A stretch of DNA of 64,000 nucleotides from Macrotrachela quadricornifera (Eukaryota; Rotifera; Eurotatoria; Philodinida; Philodinidae): assembly GCA_022393335.1 (NCBI GenBank), contig JAJEKB010020399.1:62001-126000 (forward strand). Direction: 5' to 3'. Position 1 is the stretch's first letter. Every line of letters starts with the position of its first letter. The notes beneath the pieces were generated by a model. It was given only the letters and a program-made list of their open reading frames with translations, ran no database searches and was not told the DNA's origin. Shown in pieces: positions 12,802 through 25,558 of this stretch. The position numbers were made by a program, and so were the translations under genes.

Positions 12802-15800
12802 TATTTAATCCAACTTTGCGCATGTATAACTATACGGTGAATGATGAAAAGCATCATATACACAACTAGAATTAATTATTATTTTTTTCTTATTATATGA
12901 AAAAAATATAATTTTCATTCTAATGTGTGACAAAGAAATCTTATCAATTCCATCTAGGCAACTGCTCATTATATTTTCAACACACCCTTTCTTCAAAAAA
13001 TGTGAAAGAATCGAATTTCATTCTCTATGTTATTGTAGGACATTATACATAACAATTTGTTGCTTTTTCGTTGCATGTATTTTAATTATCTTAATAGATA
13101 AAGGAAATATTCAAAGCGGAAAAACATTCTTCGATAAGGTTTTTGTCTTCTTTAAAGTATTCACATATCGGAATACTATTTCTCTATTGTCTCATGTCAA
13201 GGTATAAGTAATATTTTTTCTTGACTTAGTTGTACGTTCTATATAAACATGAGGATTTGATTAAATTTTTTGAAGAGAGAATATTCAATCAAAAGTGTAA
13301 TACAAAAACTATTGTAGACATCACGTTGCAATATTTTTTTCATTGTTGAAACTATAAGAATTTTTATACTCATCTACATGTAAAATTGAATTAACATATG
13401 ATGCGAGGCGGATTATACATCAAGGAATATATATAGTGACTAGAAAAAAAATGTCCTTAACGCACAATACAAAATAATGACGAAAATATGATCAATAAAA
13501 ATGATTATCAAAAATAAATGTTATCTGCGGATGAAGGAGCACACAATCGGTTGACGGCATTATCTTTCTGAAAATAATCAATTACTTTTGAGTAAAACAA
13601 AAAAGAGAAATTCAACTCAGTAATTTTCGATTTATCTTTTCAAAGTATTTCGATTAAACTTTATGAAGATACTTGATGATCCCAAAGATGATCTGTTCGA
13701 GTATTAGTAACAATAGATATATCGCGTTTCAGATTTTAATCTCGCAGAGATTATCTTCATAGCTTTTATCCTTTTTTTTTTATTTTTAGTGATTCATACA
13801 GTATATTGTATTTCCTTTTGTTTTTTGCATTTACAAACCCAGTAATACAAAGCATCGCGATATTTGTCTTTGATATATATAAACCTGTCGATGATTATCT
13901 TGGCTTTGCTTTTTATAGACTTAATTATTTAAGCATACTTGATTGAAGTGCTTTCAATGTTCCGACTTGAAAAGAAATTTATAAATTGCAAATTAAAACA
14001 TTAAAGTTCTTTCTACAGTTATCGTTGCCTATCTTTTGTGTCATAAACAAATTCCTAGAAGTAAGAAATGAGAATGCTGTGGGTTTATATGATATATTCT
14101 CTTTGTACGAGTCATATTCAAAAGGTTACACTATTAACTTATTGATAAAATAACAGAAAGAAAACATTGTGTTGACCATAAACATATGCAAAGATCAAAA
14201 GACAAACAAAAGATGTAGCAATATTGCCTGTACAATTAAAACAAAAATTATGAAAAGATCAATAAGAATGAGAAGTTACACATTATTGCTACCACCATTA
14301 TTAAGCTTAGCTGAAACTTTCAGAAAGTGTCGAGACCTATATGAGGTTGGCGCACAAAAACAGTCATAGAAATAGATACTTCTACACAATACGCACCGCG
14401 TATAATAACAATGACGTGAAAGGAAAGGTCTTATCGCAGAAAATATGCTGCTGAAAATGAATAAAGTTTGTGTGTCTGTCCAAGCCAATCAGAAAAGAGC
14501 ATGAATTTTATTAATAAGAATAACTGTTAATCTTTGCTACATTTACTGACCAAAAGGTTTTCGGGGTCGAGGAAACGATCGCTAGCATTAGTTTTTGAAA
14601 ATATTTTGCAAATAATTGTTTTTAGTAAAAAGAGAGGTTTTTTTTCTTAGCTTGAAAGAGAAAGATAATATTAGATAAAATAAGTTTGCAGCTCTACATG
14701 TATGGCTCATTGTAAAGTATGTCTGTGCGTCCAAGTCAGTGGGAAAATGTTATCGACTAGATTAATATCAAAAGCTTCTAATAGCTTATAAAAAACTTTA
14801 CGAAAAGTAATCGAAGGAAGATATATTGAATTTGGAGTCAAATGTAATTTTAATAACAAGTTAATAAACAATTATTGATTGATTTTATACTTTTCTTAAA
14901 AACTTTAATCCAAGATAATCGAATATCGACAAATCAAAACTCAGTTGTTTATTTTTCAAATAAGTAATAATCAGTATAGTTATTAATTAATGATAAATAA
15001 ATGTATCATTGTTTCCTATGAAACTTGCCTGATCCTTATAGGCGCATGAAAAATGTGAATTCGAAGTCAATGAAAGCCTTTTTGGTTTTTTTGTTAGCTG
15101 TTTTTCCTTGTTGATTACAAAACGTCAGGTCTCTGGATACGACTCATATATAGATATGTAGAAAACGAAGTGGTTACTTGAGGTCTGCTTATTGACTTTT
15201 TGTAGGCAGGAAATGTAAAATAACATTTAAAATAGACGAAGATCTTTCCTAGGCGACAGTGTAATGTACTCTGTTTGTAGTAATTTATAAATAGTTCTCC
15301 TTTTCTAGTTTCTTCTTGATGAGGATATTAACAAATGCTCAGTAAATTACGGCTAGCTGTGAGTGGTTGATCGGAGGTAGACCGACGAATGACTAGACAT
15401 TGATTTAGAAGATTTATGATAAGTATATTAAGTGAAAGTTAAGACACCTTCATAAAATGTCAAATGATTCGATTCGTAAACCAAAATAATTTCTTATTAG
15501 ACATTTGACGTAATAGAGCCTATCCAGTAAAGGATATGTGAATGCTAGCAGGACGTGATTTGCGTGTTGTACTGTCCTAAAAATTTTAAGAATCTATCTG
15601 AAATCTTATGTTTGTATCTCCGTTTTATTCAGGCAAATTAATGTAATCAAGAATAAGGAAATGAAATTTAAAGTCTGCTTCTGATAATAGTACAACATTT
15701 AAATGTCTAACAAAATCTACAGTGTTGAAAGGCGGTTAATAGTGTTCATGATATATATTTTTTGATTCTTCACCTATAGGAAATGTTCCTTTACCCGGAT

Positions 15801-16455
15801 TATTTTCAAAATGACAGAATTCGAGAATATTTTGCATCACAGCTCACCTAAACTCTGTAAATTCAATTAGTTTTTTTCAAAAACATGAGTCATATGGTTG
15901 TGATTGATCATTTATTCATCAAATTAAAAACCAACCGCATTCTATTAGTGCCATGCAATCAAAAAGACTGAGATATGATATATTCAACAATAATCATACT
16001 AGATTTTCTTTCAGAGAAGAGTCAGCGAATTCGTAGGATGAGCGCTGTTTATTATATTTTACAGAAAGTGATGAATGACCTCAATACCATAGAAAAATTT
16101 CTCGAAAGATGCGGAACAGAAAATACATCATACCGCCAGTTTCTGATATACATATTTAAAAAGAAATTGAAGAAAGTATTGATCGGTATTTTTCTTTCTT
16201 TTTAGCATATATCATGTGTACATGATATTTTATTTATAAATGAATCATCAAAAATTTTCTTTGATAAAAAAAAAACTTAAAATATTGGTTGTATTAGTTT
16301 TTTAGATATGTCATCTAATTCTTCACTAATTTTAACAAATCATTTATCAGTATGTATATTTAACTAGAGGAGGTACCCAATTAAAAGAGAATATGGTTAA
16401 AGTTTTGCATCTTCCACCCGACTTTTTCTACTGTATATAACACGACTTTACAGGA
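12802..16455. other. intergenic, diverged repeats only
   Basis: No coding region could be supported; the short frames have no domain or signal. Segments near 14550-14600 and 14800-14860 resemble the subunits of the 2625-3115 repeat. A short block near 16010-16045 (AGAGTCAGCGAATTCGTAGG) recurs in diverged form near 25135-25165. Confidence 0.4.
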
Positions 16456-16700
16456 CTGTTTCCCGCTGTGGGTGAGCTATCTGCAGCAGAAATTTTCCCG
16501 TCACCTCTGCAACTTCTAGGACAGGACTTTTACCGGCATGCATTAGGTATTCACCATAGAACTCTTCTCGCCATGCATGATACCTCTTTCATAGGACTTT
16601 TTTCACCGTATCTGGAACCTCTGCTACAGGCCTTTTCCCGTCGTGCATCAAGCATCTTCAGTGGAACTTCTCTCATCGGGCTCAAGCTGACATTCTCACT
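16456..16700. repeat. minisatellite, about seven degenerate 35-bp units
   Basis: Successive 35-36 bp units begin with CTTTTCCCG-like sequence followed by a CATGCAT-like core and a CAGTAGGA-like end, for example units at about 16527, 16562, 16597 and 16632. It is GC-richer than its surroundings. Both strands have open frames here only because 35-bp units lack stops; no protein feature was seen. Beyond it, 16780-17110 contains two diverged copies of another block (ATGAARTTTCAYGCA start). Confidence 0.6.
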
Positions 16701-17110
16701 CACATCCACTTTGGACACGGTCACACTCAAAATTGCATTGAACTGCACCATTTGATTAGAAAGTGAATAAAATCACGGTCTCTTACGAAATGGATGAAGT
16801 TTCACGCATGACTCCTTTTCTCACCCCCAACCACTCTGCCGACTTTCCTTAGCATTCAAGGAACTAATGCGGATAATTCCGTGACGCTATCTCTCACGAT
16901 GACTTAATGTATGATAAACAGACTCATCAGAATCTCGATCTGTATTGATCGGGATGAAATTTCATGCAGCCCCTTCTGCGCACCACGTTTGGTAATTCCA
17001 ACCCCCCGTCGAGCTTCCGTAGAACCTAGGAAAGCATCATGGAAATTTTGGTGATTGTAGCCATTACAAGGACTGAATGCATAGCGAACAGACAGACAAA
17101 CGTTCTTCAT

Positions 17111-19984
17111 TATATATAAAGAAGATGAATTTTGATTCTGGAAAAAAACAACGAAATGTTGTCCATTACAATAATCTATAATCTAAAAATGATATAATCA
17201 TATAAAATCTCTAACAATGATTAATCTTATTCCGAAAAAATAAATGGTGTTGATGAAGTACTATTTGATCAATATTAAATCCAATATTTTTGAACTATTT
17301 AATATTGATATGTATTATTAATGACAGTTTCATGCTAATATATTAATATTTGTTATATTAGTTAATTGTTGAGATAGATGATCTAATGATACATTTAATA
17401 GAAATTATTCAGATGTATTATTTAATTCTATGAATGATAATAGTAATCAACATTCGTAATTTATTAATTTATTCTATTACTGATTAGTAATCTTTTAAAA
17501 GACATTTACTTTTTTTCAGAATATTTTATTTTTATTTTCTTGTAATAAATAATCGAATAGAAATGCTTGTTTTTTAAACAAATTCTTTTAATATTTATAT
17601 GAATTAATCTTAATTCTTCAATATATAAAACATAGTATTGTACAAACATATTCAATACTTTATCAATTTTACATAAAATTTTATTTTTGTATATTAAAAT
17701 TCAACGTTTTAACGTAACAAAGATTATTATTCATAACAAATCGTAATTAATAAATTAAATAAATTTTTCACATAGTAATATTCTAACTTTTTTTTTTCTA
17801 CTAATTGATACTGGTGATGAAGAAATTTGTTTTACTAATTCCATTTAGATTTTCAATCAATTATCTTCTTCGTTGCAACAGCTGACAATAATATAACGAA
17901 TAACTTTTTTTAAATATACTTAATGTATTTGTTATAATATATCTATCATGGCTGATGCATTTCTAATCATACAATGTTAATAAAGATAACAATAAGTCCT
18001 ATTCTTTCTCGAAATAATTCATCAAATAATCATTTATCTATAAAAATTTTCCAGTGAATTATGTATAGAACAAAACTTATATGTATTGTGTTGATTAATA
18101 TTCAAGATATAGTTCTTCTTGATATTTAAAGTTATCGTTGAATATTAAAAAAATAATTCATTCACTAAAATGCGACTCATATTATCGAATAATGTTTGTT
18201 TGTCAATATTAACTGATATAATCAAGAATTGTAAAGAAATAATGAAATTTACATCTTTTCACGACGAGTATTATATTGATTTCAAATTTTATTTTAACAA
18301 CTCCATTTATATTTCCTGATTAAGCCGAATATATTGTATAAAAAAATTCACATATCGAACAAGTCATTATTTTTTTTTACCTATTTATTTAGTTATTGCA
18401 GTTCATCAATGAATTTACATTGTCGTCTAACCATGAGTAACGAATGCCAATTAAAAAAAGTCTTCTTGAAAACGAAACATGTCTGAATAATTTTTTTTTT
18501 CATTCTGTTTACTCACATGTTGTCAGTGGCATTAAGTAAAGAAAGAGAATGTTATTTAGAAATACGATTTATACCTAAAATAGACATGACAAAAAACAAG
18601 ATTTAATCATTGATTATTTTTCACACGCTCAATATTCTATCAAATTCGATTAATAAGTTGTTGTTGCTGTATAATACAAATTGTATATACATTTATTCTT
18701 TTAAAATGAATTAATTTATACTGGTAAGATAAAGAGAAAAAATTATTTCTCGAATAAATCTATTATTTATTTATTTATTTGAGATTGAAAATATCTTTAA
18801 TGTATATATAAATAAATTTTGAACAATCATTTATATATATTTGTCAAAATTCGATTGATTTCTTGTTTATTTTACGATTGTCATTGTTATTAACGAATAA
18901 GTAAATTATAAAAATATGAATATTAAAGAATAAAGTTCTAGATACATTTTTTTTGACAAAATTCATATATATCAATAATATCAGTTGTATGATTTTATGT
19001 ATTTAAATCAATCTATAAGTAGTAATATGCTTTTTCTCCTATTTTACCTTGATTAACAAAGACAGAAATAGTGAACGTATGAAAAGAAGACATATTTATC
19101 TATGTGAATTTTTTTGTTTACTATAAGATTAATTAATTAGTAAGATAGAACAAAATTTTGTTTCAGTGATCAGTTCTGCAAACTTTCAAGAAACAACTTT
19201 CATCTTTCGGATCATCTCATTTCCTAACTCAATGATTTATATTTTACCGCAATACTCACGATTCATATAGCAGAAAATAATGTACATCAGAACTCTGTTT
19301 TCGGCAATTTTGTTCGTTTAATTGTGACAATAACACAAGAAACAGTTTTTCTTATTTTTTCTTTCGTTTCTTTTTTTAAAAATGTACTCTTTATTTAATG
19401 TTGATCTTTGTTGTTTTGTTACTATGTTACATTATTTGACAATCATACACAGAGTGTTTCAGTAAACACAAGCCATAAAAAAAAGAACGAAAAAAAATCA
19501 ACTGAAATCTTTTTATACAGTTCCATACATGTTACTTTAGGATCACTGATTTTATAACTAAATTTTTGACAATTATTGGCCTTTTCTGAAAATTATTCTG
19601 TAAATCCTTATATAATATTAAAAAAAAATTAACTAAACTATAATTATAATCATTCAAATAGTAGAATGTTGTTAACTTGTGTAATTCATGATTCATGTGA
19701 TAGTGTAAATAATTCTACTTTTAGATTCTACTATATAAACATTGCTTACTGAAGAATAGAAAAAATAGTTCGTATAGAATAATCATTTTTTCACGGTTTG
19801 TTCTATTTTTTTTGTCAACAAGAACTATACTTTGCCTAGTTTTTTTTCCTTGTTCATTTATTACTTATATAACTGTCTTGTTTTTCATACCAAAAAATTT
19901 AATAACAAAACAAAAAATAAGCATAATTCGAAAAAAGAGACTGAAAGAAACAAAGAAAAAAAATCTACCAAGAAAGTAGATACC
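17111..19984. other. very AT-rich intergenic DNA
   Basis: About 2.9 kb with no supported gene, tRNA or repeat. It forms the upstream region of the ART-TPR gene. Poly-T and poly-A tracts are frequent. Confidence 0.45.
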
Positions 19985-19992
19985 CTATAAAA
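19985..19992 (+). promoter_or_regulatory. TATA box of the ART-TPR gene
   Basis: The sequence CTATAAAAG lies about 80 nt upstream of the ATG at 20070, at a position and with a sequence typical of a eukaryotic core promoter. No other strong TATA was seen nearer the start. Confidence 0.55.
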
Positions 19993-20069
19993 GATCACAT
20001 TTTAAATCATACTTTTACTAGTATTTTTTTCAATTATTTCAAACTTAAAAACATTCGCACACCAAAATT

Positions 20070-22412
20070 ATGAGCAAGCAAAAATCAACGAACACTGGCA
20101 CAACTAATAATATACAAGTAACAGAAGAAGTATCAACTATACCGAAAGATACAACTGAACATCGACGAATTAACATCAAAATGGTACAAAATGTTCTTCT
20201 AATTTGGTTAGATGAAAATATTGACGAAGAACGTAACGCTGATTGCCAAAACACTGTAGCACGACTACGCCGTGTAATAAACAGCGTCGATACATTTACT
20301 GATGAACAGCAATGTATACAATTTATGGAAGCTAATAACCAGGAGAAGGTATGTATGATTATATCTGGTTCACTTGGTGAACATATTGTGCCTCGAATTC
20401 ACAATATGTCTCAAATAGATTCAATTTTTATCTTTTGTGGTAATAAAAAATATCACAAACAATGGGCTAAAGAATGGTCAAAAATTCGAGGTGTATTCAC
20501 AGAAATTACTCCAATGTGTGCTGCTCTTAAAGAAGCAGCTCAACAATGTGAACAAAATTTGATATCTATTAGCATTATGAATACAAGTGGTGATATATCG
20601 AATACAAAGTTGGATCAGTTAGATCCAGCTTTTATGTATACACAAATCTTCAAAGAAATCGTATTATCCATCAAATTTGAAGAAAACCACTTTATAGAAT
20701 TTATTAATTACTGTGAAGATGCTTTCGTTGACAATGAATCAGAATTGATCAATGTTAAACAACTGAAACAAAACTATCGTAATAAAACTCCAATTTGGTG
20801 GTACACATTTGAATCATTTCTATATCCGATGCTTAATCGTGGCCTTCGAACAATGGATGGAGATATTATGATTAAAATGGGATTTTTCATCAATGATTTA
20901 CATCGACAGATCGATCAATTACACAAAGAACAATTTCGTTATCATCCTCATCCTAATGCTGCAACTTTCACTGTGTACCGTGGTCAAGGCTTATCTAAGG
21001 TAGCTTTTAATCAATTGGAGAAGAATAAACGTGGTCTAATGTCCTTTAATAATTTTTTATCCACCAGCAAACATCGTCAAATTTCTCTAGCTTCTGCCCA
21101 CAAAGCTCTTACTAATCCCGACTTGATGGGTATCCTTTTCGTCATGACTATCAATCCTTCAATATCATCAACTCCTTTCGCTTCCATCAAAGGTATTAGC
21201 TATTATCCGGAAGAAGATGGGATTCTCTTCTCTATGCACACAATATTTCGTATTGCTCATATTAAGCAACTGGATGATAATCCTCGTCTCTTTCAAGTGG
21301 ATTTGACTCTTACCAGTGATAATGACAAAGATGGTCATATAATTACTGATCGTTTACGAAAAGAAACTAAAGGATCAGCAGGATGGGCACGATTGGGTGA
21401 ATTACTAATTCAAATTGGTCAACCCAAAAAGGCTCAAGAAGTTTATGAAGTTCTTCTTGAACAAACAACTGATGAAAGGAAAAAAGGAAATATTTACGGG
21501 GAACTTGTAAAGATCAGATATATGCAAGGAGAATATCAAGAAGCAATTGCTTTTTATGAAAAATCACTTGAAATCTATAAAAAGATTCTTCCTTCAAATC
21601 ATGCTGATTTGGCTTCGATCTACAACAACATCGGTGTGGTATATCAAGGCATGGGTGAATACTCGAAAGCATTTTCGTATTATGAAAAAGCCCTTGAAAT
21701 TCAACAACAATCACTTCCTGCAAATCATGCTGATTGGGCCGCGACCTACAAGAACATCGGTTTGGTGTATTACAAAATGGGTGAATACTCGAAAGCACTT
21801 TCGTATCATGAAAAAGACCTTGAAATTAGCCAAAAATCACTTCCTGCAAATCATCCTGAGTTGGCCGCGTCCTACAACAACATTGGTTTAGTGTATTACA
21901 AAATGGGTGAATACTTGAAAGCACTTTCGTATTATGAAAAAGCCCTTGAAATCGATAAAAACTCACTTCCTGCAAATCATCCTGCTTTGGTTTCGGACTA
22001 CAATAACATCGGTAATGTGTATAAGAAAATGGGTGAATATTCGAAAGCACTTTCGTATTATGAAGAAGACCTGGAAATTAGCCAAAAATTACTTTCTGTA
22101 AATCATCCTGATTTAGCCGCGTCCTACAACAACATCGGTTTGGTGTATTCCCACACGGGTGAACACTCGAAAGCACTTTCGTATTATAAAAAAGCCCTTG
22201 AAATCGATAAAAAATCACTTCCTGCAAAGCATCCTGATTTAGCCATATCTTACAACAATATCGGTACTGCGTATGACGACATGGGTGAATACTCGAAAGG
22301 ATGTTCGTATTATAGACGTGCAGTGAATATTGGACAACAATCATTACCACCAAATCATCCAAACCTTCGAATGTATAGAAATAACCTTGATATTGTAAAA
22401 AAGAAATTGTAA
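20070..22412 (+). CDS. ADP-ribosyltransferase-like protein with kinesin-light-chain-type TPR repeats
   Basis: Intronless, 780 aa, with the start at the first ATG after a TATA box. Residues 1-40 are Thr/Asn-rich. Residues about 40-180 form an alpha/beta domain (VLLIWLDENID, CMIISGSLGEHIVP, IFIFCGN) common at the front of bdelloid ART-TPR proteins. Residues about 195-425 are the R-S-E-clade ART fold: Arg in VYRGQGL (R304), the STS motif in FLSTSKH (about 331-333), and the ARTT region YYPEEDGILFSMHTIF. Here E381-E382-D383-G384 replaces the usual ExE just before ILFSMH, so the catalytic Glu may be missing. From about residue 440 come two divergent TPRs, then six regular 42-residue TPRs (126-nt repeats, SLPANHPDLAASYNNIG type). 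The family probably modifies arginine on proteins using NAD+, with the TPRs binding substrate or partner. Activity of this copy is doubtful. Confidence 0.92.
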   Translation: MSKQKSTNTGTTNNIQVTEEVSTIPKDTTEHRRINIKMVQNVLLIWLDENIDEERNADCQNTVARLRRVINSVDTFTDEQQCIQFMEANNQEKVCMIISGSLGEHIVPRIHNMSQIDSIFIFCGNKKYHKQWAKEWSKIRGVFTEITPMCAALKEAAQQCEQNLISISIMNTSGDISNTKLDQLDPAFMYTQIFKEIVLSIKFEENHFIEFINYCEDAFVDNESELINVKQLKQNYRNKTPIWWYTFESFLYPMLNRGLRTMDGDIMIKMGFFINDLHRQIDQLHKEQFRYHPHPNAATFTVYRGQGLSKVAFNQLEKNKRGLMSFNNFLSTSKHRQISLASAHKALTNPDLMGILFVMTINPSISSTPFASIKGISYYPEEDGILFSMHTIFRIAHIKQLDDNPRLFQVDLTLTSDNDKDGHIITDRLRKETKGSAGWARLGELLIQIGQPKKAQEVYEVLLEQTTDERKKGNIYGELVKIRYMQGEYQEAIAFYEKSLEIYKKILPSNHADLASIYNNIGVVYQGMGEYSKAFSYYEKALEIQQQSLPANHADWAATYKNIGLVYYKMGEYSKALSYHEKDLEISQKSLPANHPELAASYNNIGLVYYKMGEYLKALSYYEKALEIDKNSLPANHPALVSDYNNIGNVYKKMGEYSKALSYYEEDLEISQKLLSVNHPDLAASYNNIGLVYSHTGEHSKALSYYKKALEIDKKSLPAKHPDLAISYNNIGTAYDDMGEYSKGCSYYRRAVNIGQQSLPPNHPNLRMYRNNLDIVKKKL

Positions 22413-22447
22413 TGGAGTAATGTGTGATTGTTTTTTTTGAAAAAGAA

Positions 22448-22453
22448 AATAAA
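22448..22453 (+). promoter_or_regulatory. polyadenylation signal AATAAA
   Basis: The hexamer lies 36 nt after the TAA of the ART-TPR gene and is followed by a T-rich stretch, as expected for its 3' end. Confidence 0.5.
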
Positions 22454-23420
22454 ACGATTAAAAAGAAAATTTATTTTAATATTGGATATGCGCGCGCGTA
22501 CAGAGAAATTCTAAATCTTATCCGCACGATTAAATGAACCATTTTTATTTATATTCAATGATTGTGGAACAGAATCAATCATTGAACATAGATAAAAATT
22601 ATTCATTTTGTGATACTCTATTGCTCAATACACTCAAAAGTTAAAGGAAAAAAACTAAGCGGACGTATATGAATTTTTTTCTTGCTTTCTTTAGCACATT
22701 CGACCCGATAAATTCCACCGATGGAATCCATAGTGATTGACTGAACTTTGCATCTCGTATTTTAATCTCGAAAGTTTTTTTTTAAGAAAGCGAATTATAC
22801 CAAAAGATGCAACGTGAAAAGCTCTGCAAGCTGAAAAGTAAAGCTTATTTGAATTTGTGTAGTTTTTGTCTTCAAAAAACCAAAATTCCTTGTAATGATA
22901 TTTTGTTAGAAAGTAGTGTAGCCCACCGGTGGGCCACATCGGGTTGAGTGTGTTAGACGAAAAAGATAATTAGTTTTTTTTCATTTTAGACGTCTGTACA
23001 ATATCAATCGATATTATTATAGCAGCTGTATTGATTTTATTTTCAGTTGTTACAATATAATTTGTTATTAAATGTATTTCGTATGAGAAGAAATTTTTTT
23101 ACGCTTGATAATGAAAAACATTTTATATTGATAAAATTTATCTAGTTTTATTTTGAATAAATCAAGAGTATCCATGTAATATCGAAACGTAGCGATAACG
23201 CGCCTAAGCTCAATTATCTAATAAAATAGTAAGTAACTGCGTCCAAAGGTATACAGATGCTTTCTGTGGGCGAATTATTTAAACGTATTCAACTAAACTC
23301 AAATATTTCAAATGCTTTTATGAGCGTTTCAAAATATAAAAAATCTAGTTTATTTAAACAAATAATTAACAAAACCATTGAATATGAATTTTTTTTATGT
23401 TTTTGTAAAAAAATATCTAA
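22454..23420. other. intergenic
   Basis: No gene supported. A short alternating GCGCGCGCG run occurs near 22490. The block at 22780-22880 shares fragments with the foldback element at 30892-31639 (the AAAGCTCTGCAAG/TTTGTAGAGCTTTT region). Confidence 0.35.
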
Positions 23421-24040
23421 CGAGAAAACCGTCCCAAGTGTCCGCGTCCGATTTCGGTTGTTTACGTGCCAGTCGATAGAGGACATCGAGCTAGTAACAA
23501 GCCTAAATGGATTTGCGCTGAGTCCTCTTTCTCCAAAAGTTATGACGGTTGTACTAGATTTTCCACCTATGGCGGCGGGATGGCAGAAAAATCAAACAAA
23601 CGAATTTCGAACTGAAATTTCACCCATATATAAGCCTAATGATTCTTAGAATATCCTGAAAGTTTCAGCCAAAAGGAACGCTCCTTACTCGAGATATTGA
23701 ATTTCCATGAAATAGTCGTTCGTCATAGATATATCACAAAAATCGAGTTTACTCGAAAACTCGATTTCTCGAGTAAAAAATATTCTTTTTGGCTTAAACT
23801 TTCAGGATATTCTAAGGGTTATTAGACCGATAGATGGGTAAAACTTCAGTTCGAAATTCGTTTGTCTAATTTTTCTGACATCCCGCCGTCATAGGTGGAA
23901 AATCTAGTAAAACCGTCATAACTTTTGAAGAAAGAGGACTCAGCGCAAATCCATTTAGGCTTTTTACCAGCTCGATGTCCTCTATCAACTGGCACGTAAA
24001 CGACCGAAATCGGGCGGGGACACTTGGGACGGTTTCCTGG
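23421..24040. repeat. foldback element, about 300-bp arms
   Basis: The left arm starting CGAGAAAACCGTCCCAAGTG is repeated inverted at the right end (CACTTGGGACGGTTTCCTGG). Similarity continues inwards through both arms to a centre near 23740, where the arms are nearly contiguous (ACTCGA-rich). The short frames on both strands are by-products of this symmetry. No transposase is present, so it is a non-autonomous DNA element. Confidence 0.8.
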
Positions 24041-25558
24041 TGAGCAAGCACACATACAGAGTTATGTTTTTCATACGATTATTCCTTTTAGTCAAGAAAC
24101 CAGTATTAAAACATCTTGCCGCAATATTTATTGGGATTGAGCAAGATGTTTGCCAAACAGGTGTCAGAAATATCCACTTTGTGGTCAATATTTTTCGGTT
24201 CAGGCTCGCGTCACAGCTCTTGTTTCTATTTTTGTTAGAAAGAGCACGTCGAGATGTGAGGCATCGCAAAATTCTTTTTTTCGGATTCTCACTCCTTTAA
24301 TGGAGAAAATGAATCACAAGTTTCACGACTCAAAAACCATGCCAACAATGAATGTCTAATTAGATAAATGTTTATATACATAATAAAAATAAAGCTCAAT
24401 TCAAAAAAGAATCTAGTTCCCTATATTTTGTCATGCCCTTTTCAACAAAAAAAAAACAACTAAATATACTGAATGAGCTTGGACAGAGAGACCTTGACCA
24501 CAAGATCAAAAGATCATAAACCGAGAAAACACGGAAGCGATCTTTTGCATTTTTGAAAATAAACATGTTTTTCAAGCAATCGATTATAGAAACCATCAAA
24601 GTTTTTATCCAAAAAGAAGGTTTCGAATAAAAAATCATACCATATCTGAAAGATCCAATGACGAGTTATCTTCCTACGAATCTATCTTAATTTCAAAATT
24701 TCTCACGAAAACTGACTTTTTTGAGAGGCTGAAGAAACATGGCACAATGCGTTTTTAAGTGTTTTCCATACACTATATCATCCGTGTAGTTTTGTACGGA
24801 TCTTCATCAGTTTTCATTATTTATTGAAAAGATCTCCAAAATTCTCAAAAATCGGAAAGTTTGAAAATTCTTGAGGTGAGAAATATATATCCTATTGGAC
24901 CTCAAAAGGTTAACATGAATACAATAAATAAGGTTTATTCCATGAAGAAATAAGTTAAAATGACGATTATTATTTATATATGAATCACAGACAGGAATAT
25001 TTCTAGAAAACGACCATAACTAAAGAGTGGATGTTTGTTTCCTAGCTTTCATGCGATCAAGAAAACTATGAAATATAGTATAATCAAAATCAAAACTAAT
25101 TTCTATGATAATTATACTAAATTTCTTCCAGAAAAGGGTCAGCGAATCCATAGTATGAGCGCTACTTGTTATAGAAATAACTATATTATTTGTTTATAAT
25201 GAATACATGTTTTCTTCTAATTTATTTCTTTCATTTTTCATATAGATTTATTCATCTTCGGATTTTATTAAATGTACATTTTAACTATCTATTGAGGCAC
25301 AAAATTTTCTCTCTTTTTCTGCATCGATATTATCTGGTTTGGAAACATTATATGCATAAAAGACGAAATGGGCACCAATAAAATAGTTCTTAGACGATAA
25401 TACATTCTGCTATGGTAGCAACGATATTATTTGGGAAAAAGAAGTCTAAAGATTCTCGTTCTTGTTTTTTCCTCTCTCGCTAGTGGCTTGTTTACTTTTC
25501 TTCTATAAATATAAAGAAAAGGAAATATAGCATATTGTGTTTCAGAAAAAACATAAAT
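24041..25558. other. intergenic
   Basis: No supported coding region. The frames around 24040-24360 have no recognisable domain. A diverged repeat fragment shared with 16010-16045 is present near 25135. Confidence 0.35.

Noticed and set aside
12923..13207. 94-codon plus-strand frame upstream of the NHL receptor gene
   Set aside because: The hydrophobic, Phe/Ile-rich translation is typical of AT-rich noncoding DNA; it has no domain and overlaps the upstream region of the opposite gene.
16468..16755. 95-codon frame as a gene
   Set aside because: It coincides with the 35-bp minisatellite, both strands are open, and no signal, domain or splice context is present.
21514..22362. Several antisense and alternate frames across the TPR region
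   Set aside because: They are created by the 126-nt periodicity of the TPR repeats.
23257..24300. Frames up to 130 codons on both strands
   Set aside because: Most of this region is the foldback element 23421-24040; the mirrored frames reflect arm symmetry.
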